A DNA stretch of 64,000 bases from Leptospira limi (GCF_026151395.1 NZ_JAMQPV010000001.1:62001-126000), one strand, 5' to 3'; numbered from the stretch's first letter, positions 17,556-26,709 are shown. Translations and numbers: made by a program. The notes: generated from the letters alone by a model not told the origin.

Positions 17556-20500
17556 ATGGGATTCAGAAGAGGACAATTCGGTTTCGTGTTCAAACAAAGG
17601 TTCTCGCATGCCTACCTCTTCCTCCTATTTTTCCTTTTCTCCTGCCAATCGGTAACTTCTGTTAATCTCCAGATGTTGTTCGGTTCCTTTTTTGTTTCAG
17701 CGTCCGGACAAGGTTCTGTAATTTATGAAGCCCCGAATTTTTTATTCACGAGTGAAAATGGAAAACAAGCAGAATTCGTACTTCGTTTGAACATTGAACC
17801 GAACAGTTCAGTGAGAATTGGCCCCATTACAATCTCTGATCCAACCGAAGGTGTTTTATTATCAGATACTTTTATCGATTTTAATGAAGACAATTGGGAC
17901 TCACCGCATACAGTTCGTTTGGCGGGAGTTGACGATCTTTTGTCAGATGGGAACCAAAATTACCGAGTACAATTAGGAAGTATCTTAACCTCCGACATTC
18001 GTTTTTCCACCCAAGCACTGCCCGTCCTACTCGTTGTGAACACTGACAATGAATCTTCAGGTGTGGCCGCAAGTCCTGTCTTTGGCCTACTCACATCAGA
18101 AACTGGCGAAACTGGCCGTATTTCTTATGTTTTGCAAACAAGGCCGATGCAAGATGTTTACATTCGTAATTTTATTTCCAATGATACAACGGAAGCTACT
18201 GTTGAATCTGTTGAACTTGTATTTACACCTAATAACTGGGATGTGCCCCAATCGGTAACTGTCACGGGTGTTGACGACTTTAGTGTGGATGATAGTACGT
18301 TTCAGATTTCGGCTGACCCAACCATTTCCTTTGACCCAGCTTACATGGGTAAACCTGTCCCCCTCATCACGGGAACCAATGTGGATGATGATATCGCTGG
18401 ATTTACAGTTGTAAACTTGTCAGGTCTCACAACAACGGAAGCAGGAGGTGCTGTCACCTTCGGAGTGGTATTAAATACACTTCCCACCCATGCAGTCACC
18501 ATTCCCTCCATTGTTGCTACACCCGGGACGGAAGGCACCGCAAGTCCTAGTTCCCTTACCTTTGCTCCATCGGAATGGTTCACTCCCAAAATCATTACTG
18601 TCACTGGTGTTGATGAATTCATAGTGGATGGTTCACGAACAGTCTCCATCGTTTCCAGCGCGGCAACATCAACCGACACAGATTACAATGGTTTGGCGGG
18701 ACCGGTGTTTCCTTCGGTAACAAATACCGACAATGATGTTCCAGGATTTGTTCTCACTTCACCAGGAGGATTGACGATTTCAGAAAATGGTGGGATTTTA
18801 AATTTTGCCATTCGCCTTTCCTCACAACCTCCTCCTGGATTCACAGTTACACTAACAGGCATTAACGAAAACAATACCATAACCAATGTAAATACAAATA
18901 CATTGGTGTTTACAAATGCGAATTGGAACATTGACCAAACGGTCCAAATCACTACCAATAATAATTCTATCGATGAAGATACAAGGACAGTGACTTTACA
19001 ATTTGGATCTGTCGATACAGGTGGAACAGCAGATCCTGTGTATAACAGCATCACTCCCCCGGCACAAGTGAGTATTTCTGTCACTGACGATGATACTGCG
19101 GGTATCACAGTCACTCCAGTTGGTGGGCTTGTGGTACATGAAAATGGAACTCCCTTTACCGAAACGTTTACAGTCGTATTAAATTCACAACCCACACAAA
19201 CGGTAAATCTCTCTTCCATCACTTCTAGTAACACTTCAGAAATCACGGTCTCACCATCTTCCTTATCCTTTACCACCGCCAATTGGAATACACCACAAAC
19301 TGTCACCATTACTTCTGTGTTAGATGGTGTAGATGATGGGGATCAAAATGTAAACATCAACTTTAGTAATGCGAGTTCTACAGATCCCAAATACAATTCG
19401 ATGGCCATTCCAGCCGTTACAGCCATCAATACAGATAGTAATGAGCCTCTGGTTCGCATCCAAAATCTATCGGCATCTTCCATCACAGAAAACGGAACAT
19501 CCACCATCACATTTGAAATTCGATTGTCTTTAAAACCCAATTCCAATGTGACCATTGGACCTATCATGTCTTCCGATGGAACGGAAGCTGTATTACTCAA
19601 TAGTACATCGGGCGTGGCGGCTTCTCGCACATTAACCTTTACACCCACCAATTCGCAAGCCGCTAGTTATACGGGGAATACAAGTCAAAGTGGATGGGAT
19701 GTACCACAAACCATTACCATTCGATCGGTCAGTGACTCGTTTGATGATGGAGATATACCCGTTACCATTCAGATCCCTCAAGCAAATGGATCGTATTTTA
19801 CGGGGCTTTATCCAACAGGTGCAGTTCCTGGTTATACTGATACAAACGGAAATTTGGTGGTGACCATCACAGACAATGATACAAAGGGATTTACTTTTTC
19901 TGCAACTACACTAAATCTCACGGAAGGAGATCCAGATGCCACATTTACTGTACGACTCAATGCAGCTCCTTGTGATACACCTAGTAATTTGGCAAACTGT
20001 ACAAGTGGATCTGTTACCATTCCCATTACAGCCGAAACCTTTTCCTTACCTGATTCCACGCAGTATACAGTTTCACCATCAAGTTTAACGTTTACACATT
20101 TAAATTATGCATCACCCCAAACGGTCACGATTTCAGTTGTGAATGATGCCATCAATGAATCCAATACCAGGACCCATACACTCACGTTAGGTGCCATATC
20201 TGGATCTGGAACCGATTATGAAGGAATGAATCCAAATGATGTTACCATCAATATCACAGACAATGATAACCCTTCTCCAAAAATTCTTTTTACCTTAGAT
20301 ACAGGCCAACCATACTTCACTACCGAGTCTGGATTTTCTACCTTTTATAGTTTACGACTTGGGAGCCGACCCATTCCAGGAAATTCAGTGACTGTCACCT
20401 TAACCTCTTCCGATAACACAGAAGGAATGATCAGTGACAGCGGAACTCCCGTTAGCTCCAAACAATATGTTTTTACCGATGCCAATTGGAGTACATCCGT

Positions 20501-21815
20501 TCCCGTTGAAATTTTGGGAGTCTCAGATGCCTTAAGTGATGGAAATGTAAATTATTCAATCACAGTTTCAGGAACCGAAACTGGATCCTTTCCTTCCTGG
20601 TATGACAGTTTTTTATCAAGTATGGGAACTACGGCAAGTCTTGTGAATTATAGTGTTTCGGAAAATCCAGTGACAGTCATCACACCGCAAGTCATGGTGC
20701 GTGCTGAAAATGCTGCCTCCTTTTCTATATATATTTTACTCAGCCAAGCACCAACAGATGATGTGACCATTCCCGTTTCTCTTTCTTCCAGTTTTCCTTG
20801 TACTTTGTTTACAGGACCCACTGTTTCTCAATTTTCTGTTTCCACGAACCTCGTGACCATCACAAGTGCCAATTGGAATTCCATTGGTGCCCATAATACG
20901 ATTACAATCACACCCTTTGATGATTCAGTAGATGATGGAAACGTATCTTGTCCCATCATCATAGGTGTACTTTCTTCCAGTGATGGATTTTACAATACTG
21001 TAAATCCTTATCCATCCGCAAACTACCCCGAACTTACGTTAAACGACAATGACACAGCAGGTGTCACCACTTCTGGATTTTCCCCAGCGTCAGTCATCAC
21101 TTCCCAATCTGGGGCCGGTTCTCAGTTTTACATCCATCTAAATTCACAACCCACAGCCGATGTTACCATCAACTTCTCAACAGCACCTGGTGGACTTGTC
21201 CAATTTCCAACGGCACCACTTACCTTCACACCTTCCAATTTTGGAACGGGACAACTGGTCACAATCCTTGGGTTAGACACGGCAGATGTTTTGGATGTGA
21301 ATTATAACATCACTCCTCAACTCACTTCGAGTGAATCAGGAACTGGGTTTTCGCCTTCCACCATTTATAGCGCACTTACACCTTCATCCATTCCAGGTGT
21401 ACATTTGTACAATCTATATGATATCATTCCATGCACAGACCCAAATCCAATGGTGGCCTGCGGAACCTCTCCCAATGCCCAAGGAGGACTTGTCACATCA
21501 CCTAACTTAATCACTACGGAAGCCGGTGGCCAATCTCGTTTCCAAGTGCGTTTGCGAGCAAGGCCCACATCGAATGTCACGATCGGTGTATCCAGTTCGA
21601 ATGTTGCTGAAGGGACAACGTCTGTACCAAATTTGACCTTTACTTCCAGTGATTGGAATACCTTTCAAAATGTTGTGATCACAGGTGTAGATGATGCGCT
21701 TGTCGATGGGAATGTATTGTATTCGATTTTATTTGGATCATTAACGGGAGGTGGGTCTGGATTCAATGCTGAGTCCTTCCCAAACCTATCTGTCACAAAC
21801 CAGGACAATGACTAA
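17556..21815 (+). CDS. 1419-residue repeat lipoprotein (Calx-beta/cadherin-like repeats)
   Basis: A signal peptide with a 19-residue charged start ends in LFSC (Cys30). Nearly all the rest is about 11 degenerate repeats of 100-125 residues. Each carries a SENGG-type start, an LxSxP turn, a LTFTxxNWxxPQTVTVTGVDD middle, and a final acidic xxTDND signature. These acidic turns resemble Calx-beta calcium-binding domains. It is likely a surface-exposed lipoprotein; binding function unknown. Composition is Ser/Thr/Asn-rich with no catalytic motif. A GGAG site lies upstream of the ATG. It is monocistronic and convergent with the sulfatase-like gene. Confidence 0.85.
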   Translation: MGFRRGQFGFVFKQRFSHAYLFLLFFLFSCQSVTSVNLQMLFGSFFVSASGQGSVIYEAPNFLFTSENGKQAEFVLRLNIEPNSSVRIGPITISDPTEGVLLSDTFIDFNEDNWDSPHTVRLAGVDDLLSDGNQNYRVQLGSILTSDIRFSTQALPVLLVVNTDNESSGVAASPVFGLLTSETGETGRISYVLQTRPMQDVYIRNFISNDTTEATVESVELVFTPNNWDVPQSVTVTGVDDFSVDDSTFQISADPTISFDPAYMGKPVPLITGTNVDDDIAGFTVVNLSGLTTTEAGGAVTFGVVLNTLPTHAVTIPSIVATPGTEGTASPSSLTFAPSEWFTPKIITVTGVDEFIVDGSRTVSIVSSAATSTDTDYNGLAGPVFPSVTNTDNDVPGFVLTSPGGLTISENGGILNFAIRLSSQPPPGFTVTLTGINENNTITNVNTNTLVFTNANWNIDQTVQITTNNNSIDEDTRTVTLQFGSVDTGGTADPVYNSITPPAQVSISVTDDDTAGITVTPVGGLVVHENGTPFTETFTVVLNSQPTQTVNLSSITSSNTSEITVSPSSLSFTTANWNTPQTVTITSVLDGVDDGDQNVNINFSNASSTDPKYNSMAIPAVTAINTDSNEPLVRIQNLSASSITENGTSTITFEIRLSLKPNSNVTIGPIMSSDGTEAVLLNSTSGVAASRTLTFTPTNSQAASYTGNTSQSGWDVPQTITIRSVSDSFDDGDIPVTIQIPQANGSYFTGLYPTGAVPGYTDTNGNLVVTITDNDTKGFTFSATTLNLTEGDPDATFTVRLNAAPCDTPSNLANCTSGSVTIPITAETFSLPDSTQYTVSPSSLTFTHLNYASPQTVTISVVNDAINESNTRTHTLTLGAISGSGTDYEGMNPNDVTINITDNDNPSPKILFTLDTGQPYFTTESGFSTFYSLRLGSRPIPGNSVTVTLTSSDNTEGMISDSGTPVSSKQYVFTDANWSTSVPVEILGVSDALSDGNVNYSITVSGTETGSFPSWYDSFLSSMGTTASLVNYSVSENPVTVITPQVMVRAENAASFSIYILLSQAPTDDVTIPVSLSSSFPCTLFTGPTVSQFSVSTNLVTITSANWNSIGAHNTITITPFDDSVDDGNVSCPIIIGVLSSSDGFYNTVNPYPSANYPELTLNDNDTAGVTTSGFSPASVITSQSGAGSQFYIHLNSQPTADVTINFSTAPGGLVQFPTAPLTFTPSNFGTGQLVTILGLDTADVLDVNYNITPQLTSSESGTGFSPSTIYSALTPSSIPGVHLYNLYDIIPCTDPNPMVACGTSPNAQGGLVTSPNLITTEAGGQSRFQVRLRARPTSNVTIGVSSSNVAEGTTSVPNLTFTSSDWNTFQNVVITGVDDALVDGNVLYSILFGSLTGGGSGFNAESFPNLSVTNQDND

Positions 21816-21872
21816 GTAGATTCTCTTCGATCCAAACAGAATCAAGAGGGCGTATTGATGATTCTCTAAGGA

Positions 21873-23714
21873 CTATTGGACATAGCCTTGTTTTTTTAAG
21901 ATATCCAAAGCATCCGTTCCTAACTCTTGTTTACTTTCGTAGGATTTTTTTTGCCCACCTTCTTTCCAAAAATGGACCTTGGTTTCAGGATGAATGATGG
22001 GACGAATGGATTGTGATTCGTATAACAGATCACAGTCTTTGGAACAAGCAGACATGGACACTCCAAAATACCCAACATGAATGTCCGATTTCGGGACTTG
22101 TTTTTTTCCGAACCAAACTTGGAACTCAGGAAAACTCACATCAGGATACACTTCAAAACTGATTTGAAAAGGTTGTGAATCTTTGGTGTGGATGTTAACC
22201 AGTTTTCCTTTCTCTTCTACAACCACAGTGTTTGGGAATTTTGCCAACCGCAGGATTCCACTTTGAACCTTGATTTGGATCTCTGTATCTTTTTCCAATG
22301 GGTTTGGTCGAATCCAAAGGTGGTACAAAGGGAGTTTTGGTTCCATGGATCGAATTTGTTTCCAAAACCTTTGGATTTTTTTTTCTAATTTTGCATCTAA
22401 CTTAAGTTCACCGATATTTTCCATTTGGTTGATACGAATGGGACTAATTTGGTTCGGATCTTTTGTTGTATCGAAATACAAATAAAATTCATTCCCCACT
22501 GAACCTTGCCAAAATTTCCCCAATTCATGGAACCTGTAAGACCTTTGTAATAAAAATTCCTTTCCTTCCCCATACCCTTGTGTAAACCGAGTTTCCCCAT
22601 AATAGGTTCGTTTGGTGGTCTCTGTCCCTTCGATGATCGGACGAAGTGACAAACCATGGATGGAATTGGGAATGGGAAGTTCCGCATAATCCAGGATTGT
22701 CGGGTACAAATCAATGGACCTTGTCATCTCCTTCACTGTTTTTTGTTTTACGGTATGAGGGAGTTTGATGAGCAGTGGGACATGGATATTCTCTAAAAAT
22801 AAATCTTGTCCATGGCCATAATAGGTATTGGTTCCAGTAAAGGGAGAGATAGCGTGCGAAGCATGCATCACTTCCCCGTGATCGGCCGTGATGAGAATCA
22901 GTGAGTTGTCCCAAAGGTTTTTAGTTTTGAGATCGGCAAACACCTTACCCAACTCTTCATCCACAAAGGCAACTTCTCCCAAATAGTTTAACTTCCGTTC
23001 GTCGAGCGATTCACTTGTTTTGATACGATTGGTAAATCCCAAAGGAGGTGTATAGGGTTTGTGAGGGTCATTGTAATTTAAAAATAAAAAGAAAGGTTTT
23101 TCTTGGGTGGAAACTTCTTCCAATACTTCCATTGTTTTTTTGGTTATTTTTTTTGTGTCTTCACTGTAGTTCGAAAAATCATATAAAGAATCAAACCCAA
23201 CTTCCACACCTAACCCAAATTTATCGGTCAAAAAAGGATTATTCCCAACCATCACCGTATTGTATTGGAATTCTTTTAAAAGCTTGGGCAAAGGTTTTTT
23301 CTCGGAACGATAAAAGGCTTCCACTTCGGATTTGGTGGTTGGGTAATCCCAAAAATTCACAGGATTGGCTGATGCATATTTCCCAGTAAAAAAAACTAAG
23401 GTGGAAGGTCTCGTCCAAGCAGCATTTACAAGATGAAAATCAAATTGGATTCCTTCTTTTGCAAACAAATCTAAGTTAGGTGTAACATTATATTGCCCAA
23501 TAATATCACCCCGAAGGCTATCAATCACAATCCAAATGACATTTGGTTTGGAATCTGCGTGTTTACCACCTTCCTCAACCAGAAGGTTTTTTTCTGGTCT
23601 GGCAGATTCTTTTTGACAGACACAAAGGAGGGAAAGTAGGAGAAATAAAAAAAGTTTTAAGAGAAAGGAAGGAAAAAACGAATCAAAAGAAGTACGAATG
23701 AATTTTGAGCTCAA
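21873..23714 (-). CDS. Sulfatase-family (alkaline phosphatase superfamily) lipoprotein with Thr nucleophile
   Basis: The 613-residue protein has a hydrophobic signal and a putative lipobox near Cys31/Cys33. The metal site begins with VIDSLRGD (residues 64-70), and the nucleophile segment reads WTRPSTLVFFTGK, so the usual sulfatase Cys (C-x-P-x-R) is Thr101. Formylglycine formation is therefore not possible. It may be a phosphatase or a phospho-group transferase. TADHGE and YGHG supply the other metal and phosphate ligands. The start is a TTG that overlaps the stop of the upstream 4-TM gene (TTGA), so translation is coupled. Confidence 0.85.
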   Translation of the reverse strand: MSSKFIRTSFDSFFPSFLLKLFLFLLLSLLCVCQKESARPEKNLLVEEGGKHADSKPNVIWIVIDSLRGDIIGQYNVTPNLDLFAKEGIQFDFHLVNAAWTRPSTLVFFTGKYASANPVNFWDYPTTKSEVEAFYRSEKKPLPKLLKEFQYNTVMVGNNPFLTDKFGLGVEVGFDSLYDFSNYSEDTKKITKKTMEVLEEVSTQEKPFFLFLNYNDPHKPYTPPLGFTNRIKTSESLDERKLNYLGEVAFVDEELGKVFADLKTKNLWDNSLILITADHGEVMHASHAISPFTGTNTYYGHGQDLFLENIHVPLLIKLPHTVKQKTVKEMTRSIDLYPTILDYAELPIPNSIHGLSLRPIIEGTETTKRTYYGETRFTQGYGEGKEFLLQRSYRFHELGKFWQGSVGNEFYLYFDTTKDPNQISPIRINQMENIGELKLDAKLEKKIQRFWKQIRSMEPKLPLYHLWIRPNPLEKDTEIQIKVQSGILRLAKFPNTVVVEEKGKLVNIHTKDSQPFQISFEVYPDVSFPEFQVWFGKKQVPKSDIHVGYFGVSMSACSKDCDLLYESQSIRPIIHPETKVHFWKEGGQKKSYESKQELGTDALDILKKQGYVQ

Positions 23715-24100
23715 GAGTTAACGTCAAACATCTGCAAGGCGGTTAGCCATACACCCACTAAAATAAAAGAAATCCCGAGCCACTGTGTAAAATTCAATCG
23801 TTCTTTAAAAAAAACAGAAGAAGCAATGAGAACAATGATAAATCCACTGGAAGTAAACACAGGATACGCCAAGGATAACTTCAATCCCTTACCCAAAACA
23901 TAACGATAACCTAACAACGCCAATCCGAAGCTTGCAAGTCCAGCGATAAAATAAGGATTAAATACAGTAAACACAAGATTCCAAAACCCTTCTCCAGGTG
24001 TGACTTGTTTGTCTTGCATAGAAGATGTTTTGATTAAAATATTCGCCAATGCATTGAAGAATACAGCTATACAGAAGAAGAGGATGACTTGGAATTGCAT
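23711..24100 (-). CDS. Small four-helix membrane protein, SMR/EamA-like transporter
   Basis: The product has about 129 residues and four membrane helices, with a GYRYVLGKGLKLSLAYPVFTSSG segment and a final SFILVGVWL helix. These match the small-multidrug-resistance and ArnE/ArnF-type flippase fold; no active-site Glu equivalent to EmrE E14 is obvious. I take the ATG at 24098-24100; an 11-codon longer TTG start is open. It is coupled by stop/start overlap to the sulfatase-like lipoprotein, suggesting one moves a lipid-linked group that the other uses. That pairing is an inference. Confidence 0.75.
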   Translation of the reverse strand: MQFQVILFFCIAVFFNALANILIKTSSMQDKQVTPGEGFWNLVFTVFNPYFIAGLASFGLALLGYRYVLGKGLKLSLAYPVFTSSGFIIVLIASSVFFKERLNFTQWLGISFILVGVWLTALQMFDVNS

Positions 24101-24148
24101 GGGATAGAGACAAAATCCGATGCAAATCAGCAAGGGTCAAATAGAAAA

Positions 24149-24994
24149 ATGAAACTTAAATCCTTTCGATACAAAAATTGGGATACTGCGTATTTCGATT
24201 CAGAAACACCAGGCCCCACCCTAGTTTTTTGTCATGCCAATGGCTATAGTGCAGGTTGTTACCAAACTTATTTTGAAAAATTAAAAAAACACTACCGTGT
24301 GATTGCACCCGACTTCATTGGCCATGGTCGTTCTGCCTTCACACTGGACTTCCATAATTGGAATGTATTCCGCGACCAAATCCTTTCCCTCCTCGACCAT
24401 GGATCGGTAAAAGAAACAACAATCATCGGCCACTCCCTTGGCGGAGCCTCCTCACTACTCGCAGCAAAAAAAGAACCCGAACGATTTACAAAAGTAATAG
24501 CAATGGATCCCGTCATCCTTGGTTGGAAACTCATTTTACTTTCTAAATTTTTAGAAAATCCACTTGCCAAAGGTGCCAAAAAAAGAAGGACACATTTTAA
24601 ATCCATAGAGCTTGTTAGGCGGTCATTTCGAAAGTTCCCAGCCTTTGCCAAATTTGATCCTTCCATCTTCGAAGATTATCTCAATTCTTGTTTTGTACCA
24701 ACGGGCAACGAAGACGAAGTCAAACTCTGTTGTGACCCAAGAGTCGAAGCCAAAATTTTTGGCCACGCCCATTTCCATGTCTTCAAAAACTTCTATGGCA
24801 TCAAAACGGAAAACCACATCGCCATACCCGAAACATACGAAGTCTGTAGCCCTAAATATGCAAACCTACTCACAAAAGTACACCCCAAGTCGGATGTGAC
24901 CATCTTCCCAGGTTTCACCCATTTTTTTCCCTTCGAACGCCCAGAAGAAACATGGAATTGGATGAAACGATGTTTGGATATGAAAGAAGATTAA
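24149..24994 (+). CDS. Alpha/beta hydrolase
   Basis: The fold is clear: an oxyanion segment HANGYS near residue 25, DFIGHGRS near 55, and the nucleophile elbow GHSLGG with the catalytic Ser near residue 95. A final HF segment carries the likely catalytic His (FTHFFPFE). The substrate is not predictable. I choose the ATG at 24149, since a TTG reading 60 bases upstream overlaps the divergent membrane-protein gene. About 50 bp separate the two divergent starts. Confidence 0.85.
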   Translation: MKLKSFRYKNWDTAYFDSETPGPTLVFCHANGYSAGCYQTYFEKLKKHYRVIAPDFIGHGRSAFTLDFHNWNVFRDQILSLLDHGSVKETTIIGHSLGGASSLLAAKKEPERFTKVIAMDPVILGWKLILLSKFLENPLAKGAKKRRTHFKSIELVRRSFRKFPAFAKFDPSIFEDYLNSCFVPTGNEDEVKLCCDPRVEAKIFGHAHFHVFKNFYGIKTENHIAIPETYEVCSPKYANLLTKVHPKSDVTIFPGFTHFFPFERPEETWNWMKRCLDMKED

Positions 24995-25085
24995 GATACA
25001 TATCTTGAAGATGGAAGAGCAGGGCGCCTCACAATCCTTTGGTGGAGATTCATTTGATGGAAAATGTGACCGCGCTTTTCGCTCC

Positions 25086-25112
25086 AATCTTTTTGCTTAC
25101 GCAAAAAGGATT
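25086..25112. repeat. Inverted repeat (hairpin with one bulge)
   Basis: AATC-TTTTTGC and GCAAAAA-GGATT pair around the loop TTAC, with one unpaired G; the inner 8-bp stem (25089-25108) is perfect. It sits 19 bases left of the G12 tract. It could be a terminator for the alpha/beta hydrolase gene or the end of a decayed repeat element. Confidence 0.5.
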
Positions 25113-25130
25113 TCCGCTGCAATCGCTGGC

Positions 25131-25142
25131 GGGGGGGGGGGG
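25131..25142. repeat. Homopolymer tract of 12 G
   Basis: Twelve consecutive G in an AT-rich genome, between the hydrolase and HepT genes. It lies in no supported gene. Such tracts slip during replication and are also prone to sequencing error, so the exact length is uncertain. Confidence 0.9.
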
Positions 25143-25169
25143 AACTTTGTTTCTTTATTATTTTATGTA

Positions 25170-25200
25170 TTCGAAACTAAATCTGATTTTTGATCAGCTT
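25170..25200. repeat. 31-bp direct repeat, copy 1 (contains HepT stop)
   Basis: Identical over 31 bases to 29133-29163 and in the same orientation. It covers the last eight codons and stop of hepT and contains a short CTGAT/ATCAG inverted repeat. Confidence 0.9.
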
Positions 25201-25518
25201 GATTCGTTCTCGGAATGGTTTTAAATGGACTTGGACTGTATTCCAAATGATTTCAACATCAATTTCGAAATAACCATGCGCGATAAAATCTCGTAATCCA
25301 GCAATTTGTCTCCATTCAACGTCTGGATTTTCGAATTTAGTCGAATCAGGAATTTTTTTGACAACTTCACCTATGATTTCCAAATTCCTTTCTACGGCCC
25401 TCTTTCGAAGTACATCATTTTGGTATTGATTTAAATCGGTAACATCATTGACAAATTCAAATATTTCATCGATCGCTTTGAGGATATCCTCTATCAAAAC
25501 AATGATGTCACGCGGCAT
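25177..25518 (-). CDS. hepT: HepT-like toxin (HEPN, DUF86)
   Basis: This 113-residue HEPN ribonuclease-type toxin carries the R-x4-H-x-Y motif at Arg76, His81 and Tyr83 (RDFIAHGY). In characterised HepT/MntA systems, the Arg/His cleave RNA and the Tyr is AMPylated by the antitoxin. Its start overlaps the mntA stop region by 11 bases, so the antitoxin is translated first. The 3' end lies inside a 31-bp repeat that recurs 4 kb away. Confidence 0.9.
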   Translation of the reverse strand: MPRDIIVLIEDILKAIDEIFEFVNDVTDLNQYQNDVLRKRAVERNLEIIGEVVKKIPDSTKFENPDVEWRQIAGLRDFIAHGYFEIDVEIIWNTVQVHLKPFRERIKLIKNQI

Positions 25519-25810
25519 ATACTGCTTCTTTTAGAATTTGATCCTTAATCCGAACTTTCAGCGAATCTTTAATCACCAAATCTATCTTTCTTTGAAAACT
25601 ATCTTCTAAGAAGATTTTCAAATCCATATAATTTCTAAAGGTTTTTTGTTCTGGTAAAAATTCGACCAGGATATCTATGTCACTATTTTCATTGGATTCG
25701 TTTCGAACAAATGATCCAAAAAGCCCAATTTGAGCCACTCCAAAGCGACTCAATATCGCCTTTTCGTCCTTCAACTTAGTGAGAATTTGGTTCTTTGATA
25801 AGGGAAACAT
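25508..25810 (-). CDS. mntA: MntA-type nucleotidyltransferase antitoxin
   Basis: The 100-residue minimal nucleotidyltransferase has GS-x10-D-x-D at Gly32-Ser33 and Asp44/Asp46, exactly the MntA spacing, followed by a third carboxylate region in RKIDLVIKD. It is expected to inactivate HepT by adding AMP to Tyr83. A TTGACA-like element lies on the minus strand at 25852-25857, upstream of the start, next to a 7-bp inverted repeat. Confidence 0.9.
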   Translation of the reverse strand: MFPLSKNQILTKLKDEKAILSRFGVAQIGLFGSFVRNESNENSDIDILVEFLPEQKTFRNYMDLKIFLEDSFQRKIDLVIKDSLKVRIKDQILKEAVYAA

Positions 25811-25848
25811 TTGTAAGCTCTTGTCTAATTTTTTGATTGAAAGTCAAC

Positions 25849-25874
25849 GTTTGTCAAGCCATCTTCCGACAAAC
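25849..25874. promoter_or_regulatory. Inverted repeat upstream of mntA
   Basis: GTTTGTC and GACAAAC are perfect 7-bp arms separated by 12 bases, 39-64 bp upstream of the mntA ATG and overlapping its TTGACA-like -35 box. This is a suitable place for an autoregulatory operator, but neither toxin-antitoxin protein has an obvious DNA-binding domain. Confidence 0.35.
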
Positions 25875-25975
25875 ATCTGACCCCTGTATTTTCCGCTGAA
25901 ATGGTTTGCCTGATCGTCCAATCACCATCCAATTTTTTCTTGCTAACCACCAAACAGTGATCCAATTTGGGATTT

Positions 25976-26658
25976 ATGAAAAACGGCAAACAAAATGGAT
26001 CTAACGGTATTCCTTGGTATTCCTTGTTTTTGCTAGTGCTTTTCTAAGCGCTTGCAACACTTCGAAAGACAATAACGACGACACAACCTTATTCGCCCTC
26101 CTCCTTGCACAATCCGCTTCTGCTCCTTGTTCAACCAGATGTCACATATTTTTATCCAGTTCATTAAGAAGTGGTAGAATCGGAATTGGAGGCATCACAG
26201 GTGCTGATGCAGTTTGTAATGCAGATTCAAATCGAATACAAGGCAAAACATACAAAGCAATGATAACTGTTCCTGGTGTAAGAGAAGCGATTGGAAATCC
26301 TACTGGATCAATGACTTATACTGATTGGGTTTTAAAAGCAAACACTTTCTACTATAACAGTACCGACGCATCCAATACAACTGGTTCAACGACTACTTCG
26401 AATAAAATCTTCCGTGATTCCAATACAACAATGCAAATAAATTTTGCACTCGGCGCAAATGGAACTCGCTTCTGGACAGGTATGACAATTACTGGTGGAA
26501 ATATAGCAAATAGTAGTGATAACTGCACGAATTGGACAATTACAAATGCAGGAGTAAATGGAGTAACAGGAGTTGTTGGTGCAAGCACAACGACATTAGT
26601 CGATACGACAACAGATACCTGTAATCTCACCAAAAGTATTGTTTGTGTAGAGCAGTAG
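25976..26658 (+). pseudogene. DUF1554 lipoprotein gene with apparent signal-peptide frameshift
   Basis: The DUF1554 body (214 residues from 26014) has the typical GGITGADAVCNADSN start, a TYKAMI segment, and ends DTCNLTKSIVCVEQ, with the lipobox FLSAC. Its own frame has only a TTG start at 26014 and no ribosome site or basic N-terminus. The ATG at 25976, with GGGA upstream, gives a normal signal start (MKNGKQNGSNGIPWYSLFLLVLF) but meets a stop at that point. One extra base before TAAGC would join it to LSACNTSK. So the gene looks broken by one base, or it starts at the poor TTG. DUF1554 is a Leptospira-expanded family of unknown role. Confidence 0.65.
26006..26025 (+). repeat. 10-bp tandem duplication in signal-peptide region
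   Basis: GGTATTCCTT occurs twice in tandem inside the signal-peptide coding part of the DUF1554 gene. A third copy would bring the upstream ATG into the lipoprotein frame, so copy number change could switch the gene. Confidence 0.7.
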
Positions 26659-26709
26659 ATTCTTGCTAAATTTGTAAAAAGTAATTTTTTATAATAAAGG
26701 ATGAACGAC

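Larger units (their letters stand above)
24995..25176. other. Intergenic segment with hairpin and G12 tract, no gene seen
   Basis: The 182 bases between the hydrolase stop and the HepT stop hold a long hairpin (25086-25112) and a run of 12 G (25131-25142). Short open frames across it have no ribosome site or recognisable product. It marks the left edge of the accessory island. Confidence 0.5.

Noticed and set aside
18683..19309. 208-codon open frame antisense to the repeat lipoprotein
   Set aside because: It follows from the Ser/Thr/Asn-rich repeats on the plus strand; no start signal or homology.
17556..21815. Repeats inside the large lipoprotein as a CRISPR array
   Set aside because: They are degenerate coding repeats of about 330 bases with no spacers.
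25005..25193. 62-codon frame through the G12 tract
   Set aside because: Low-complexity glycine run and no ribosome site.
25811..25975. Small gene between mntA and the DUF1554 gene
   Set aside because: Only short frames with no start signal; the segment fits promoter sequences.
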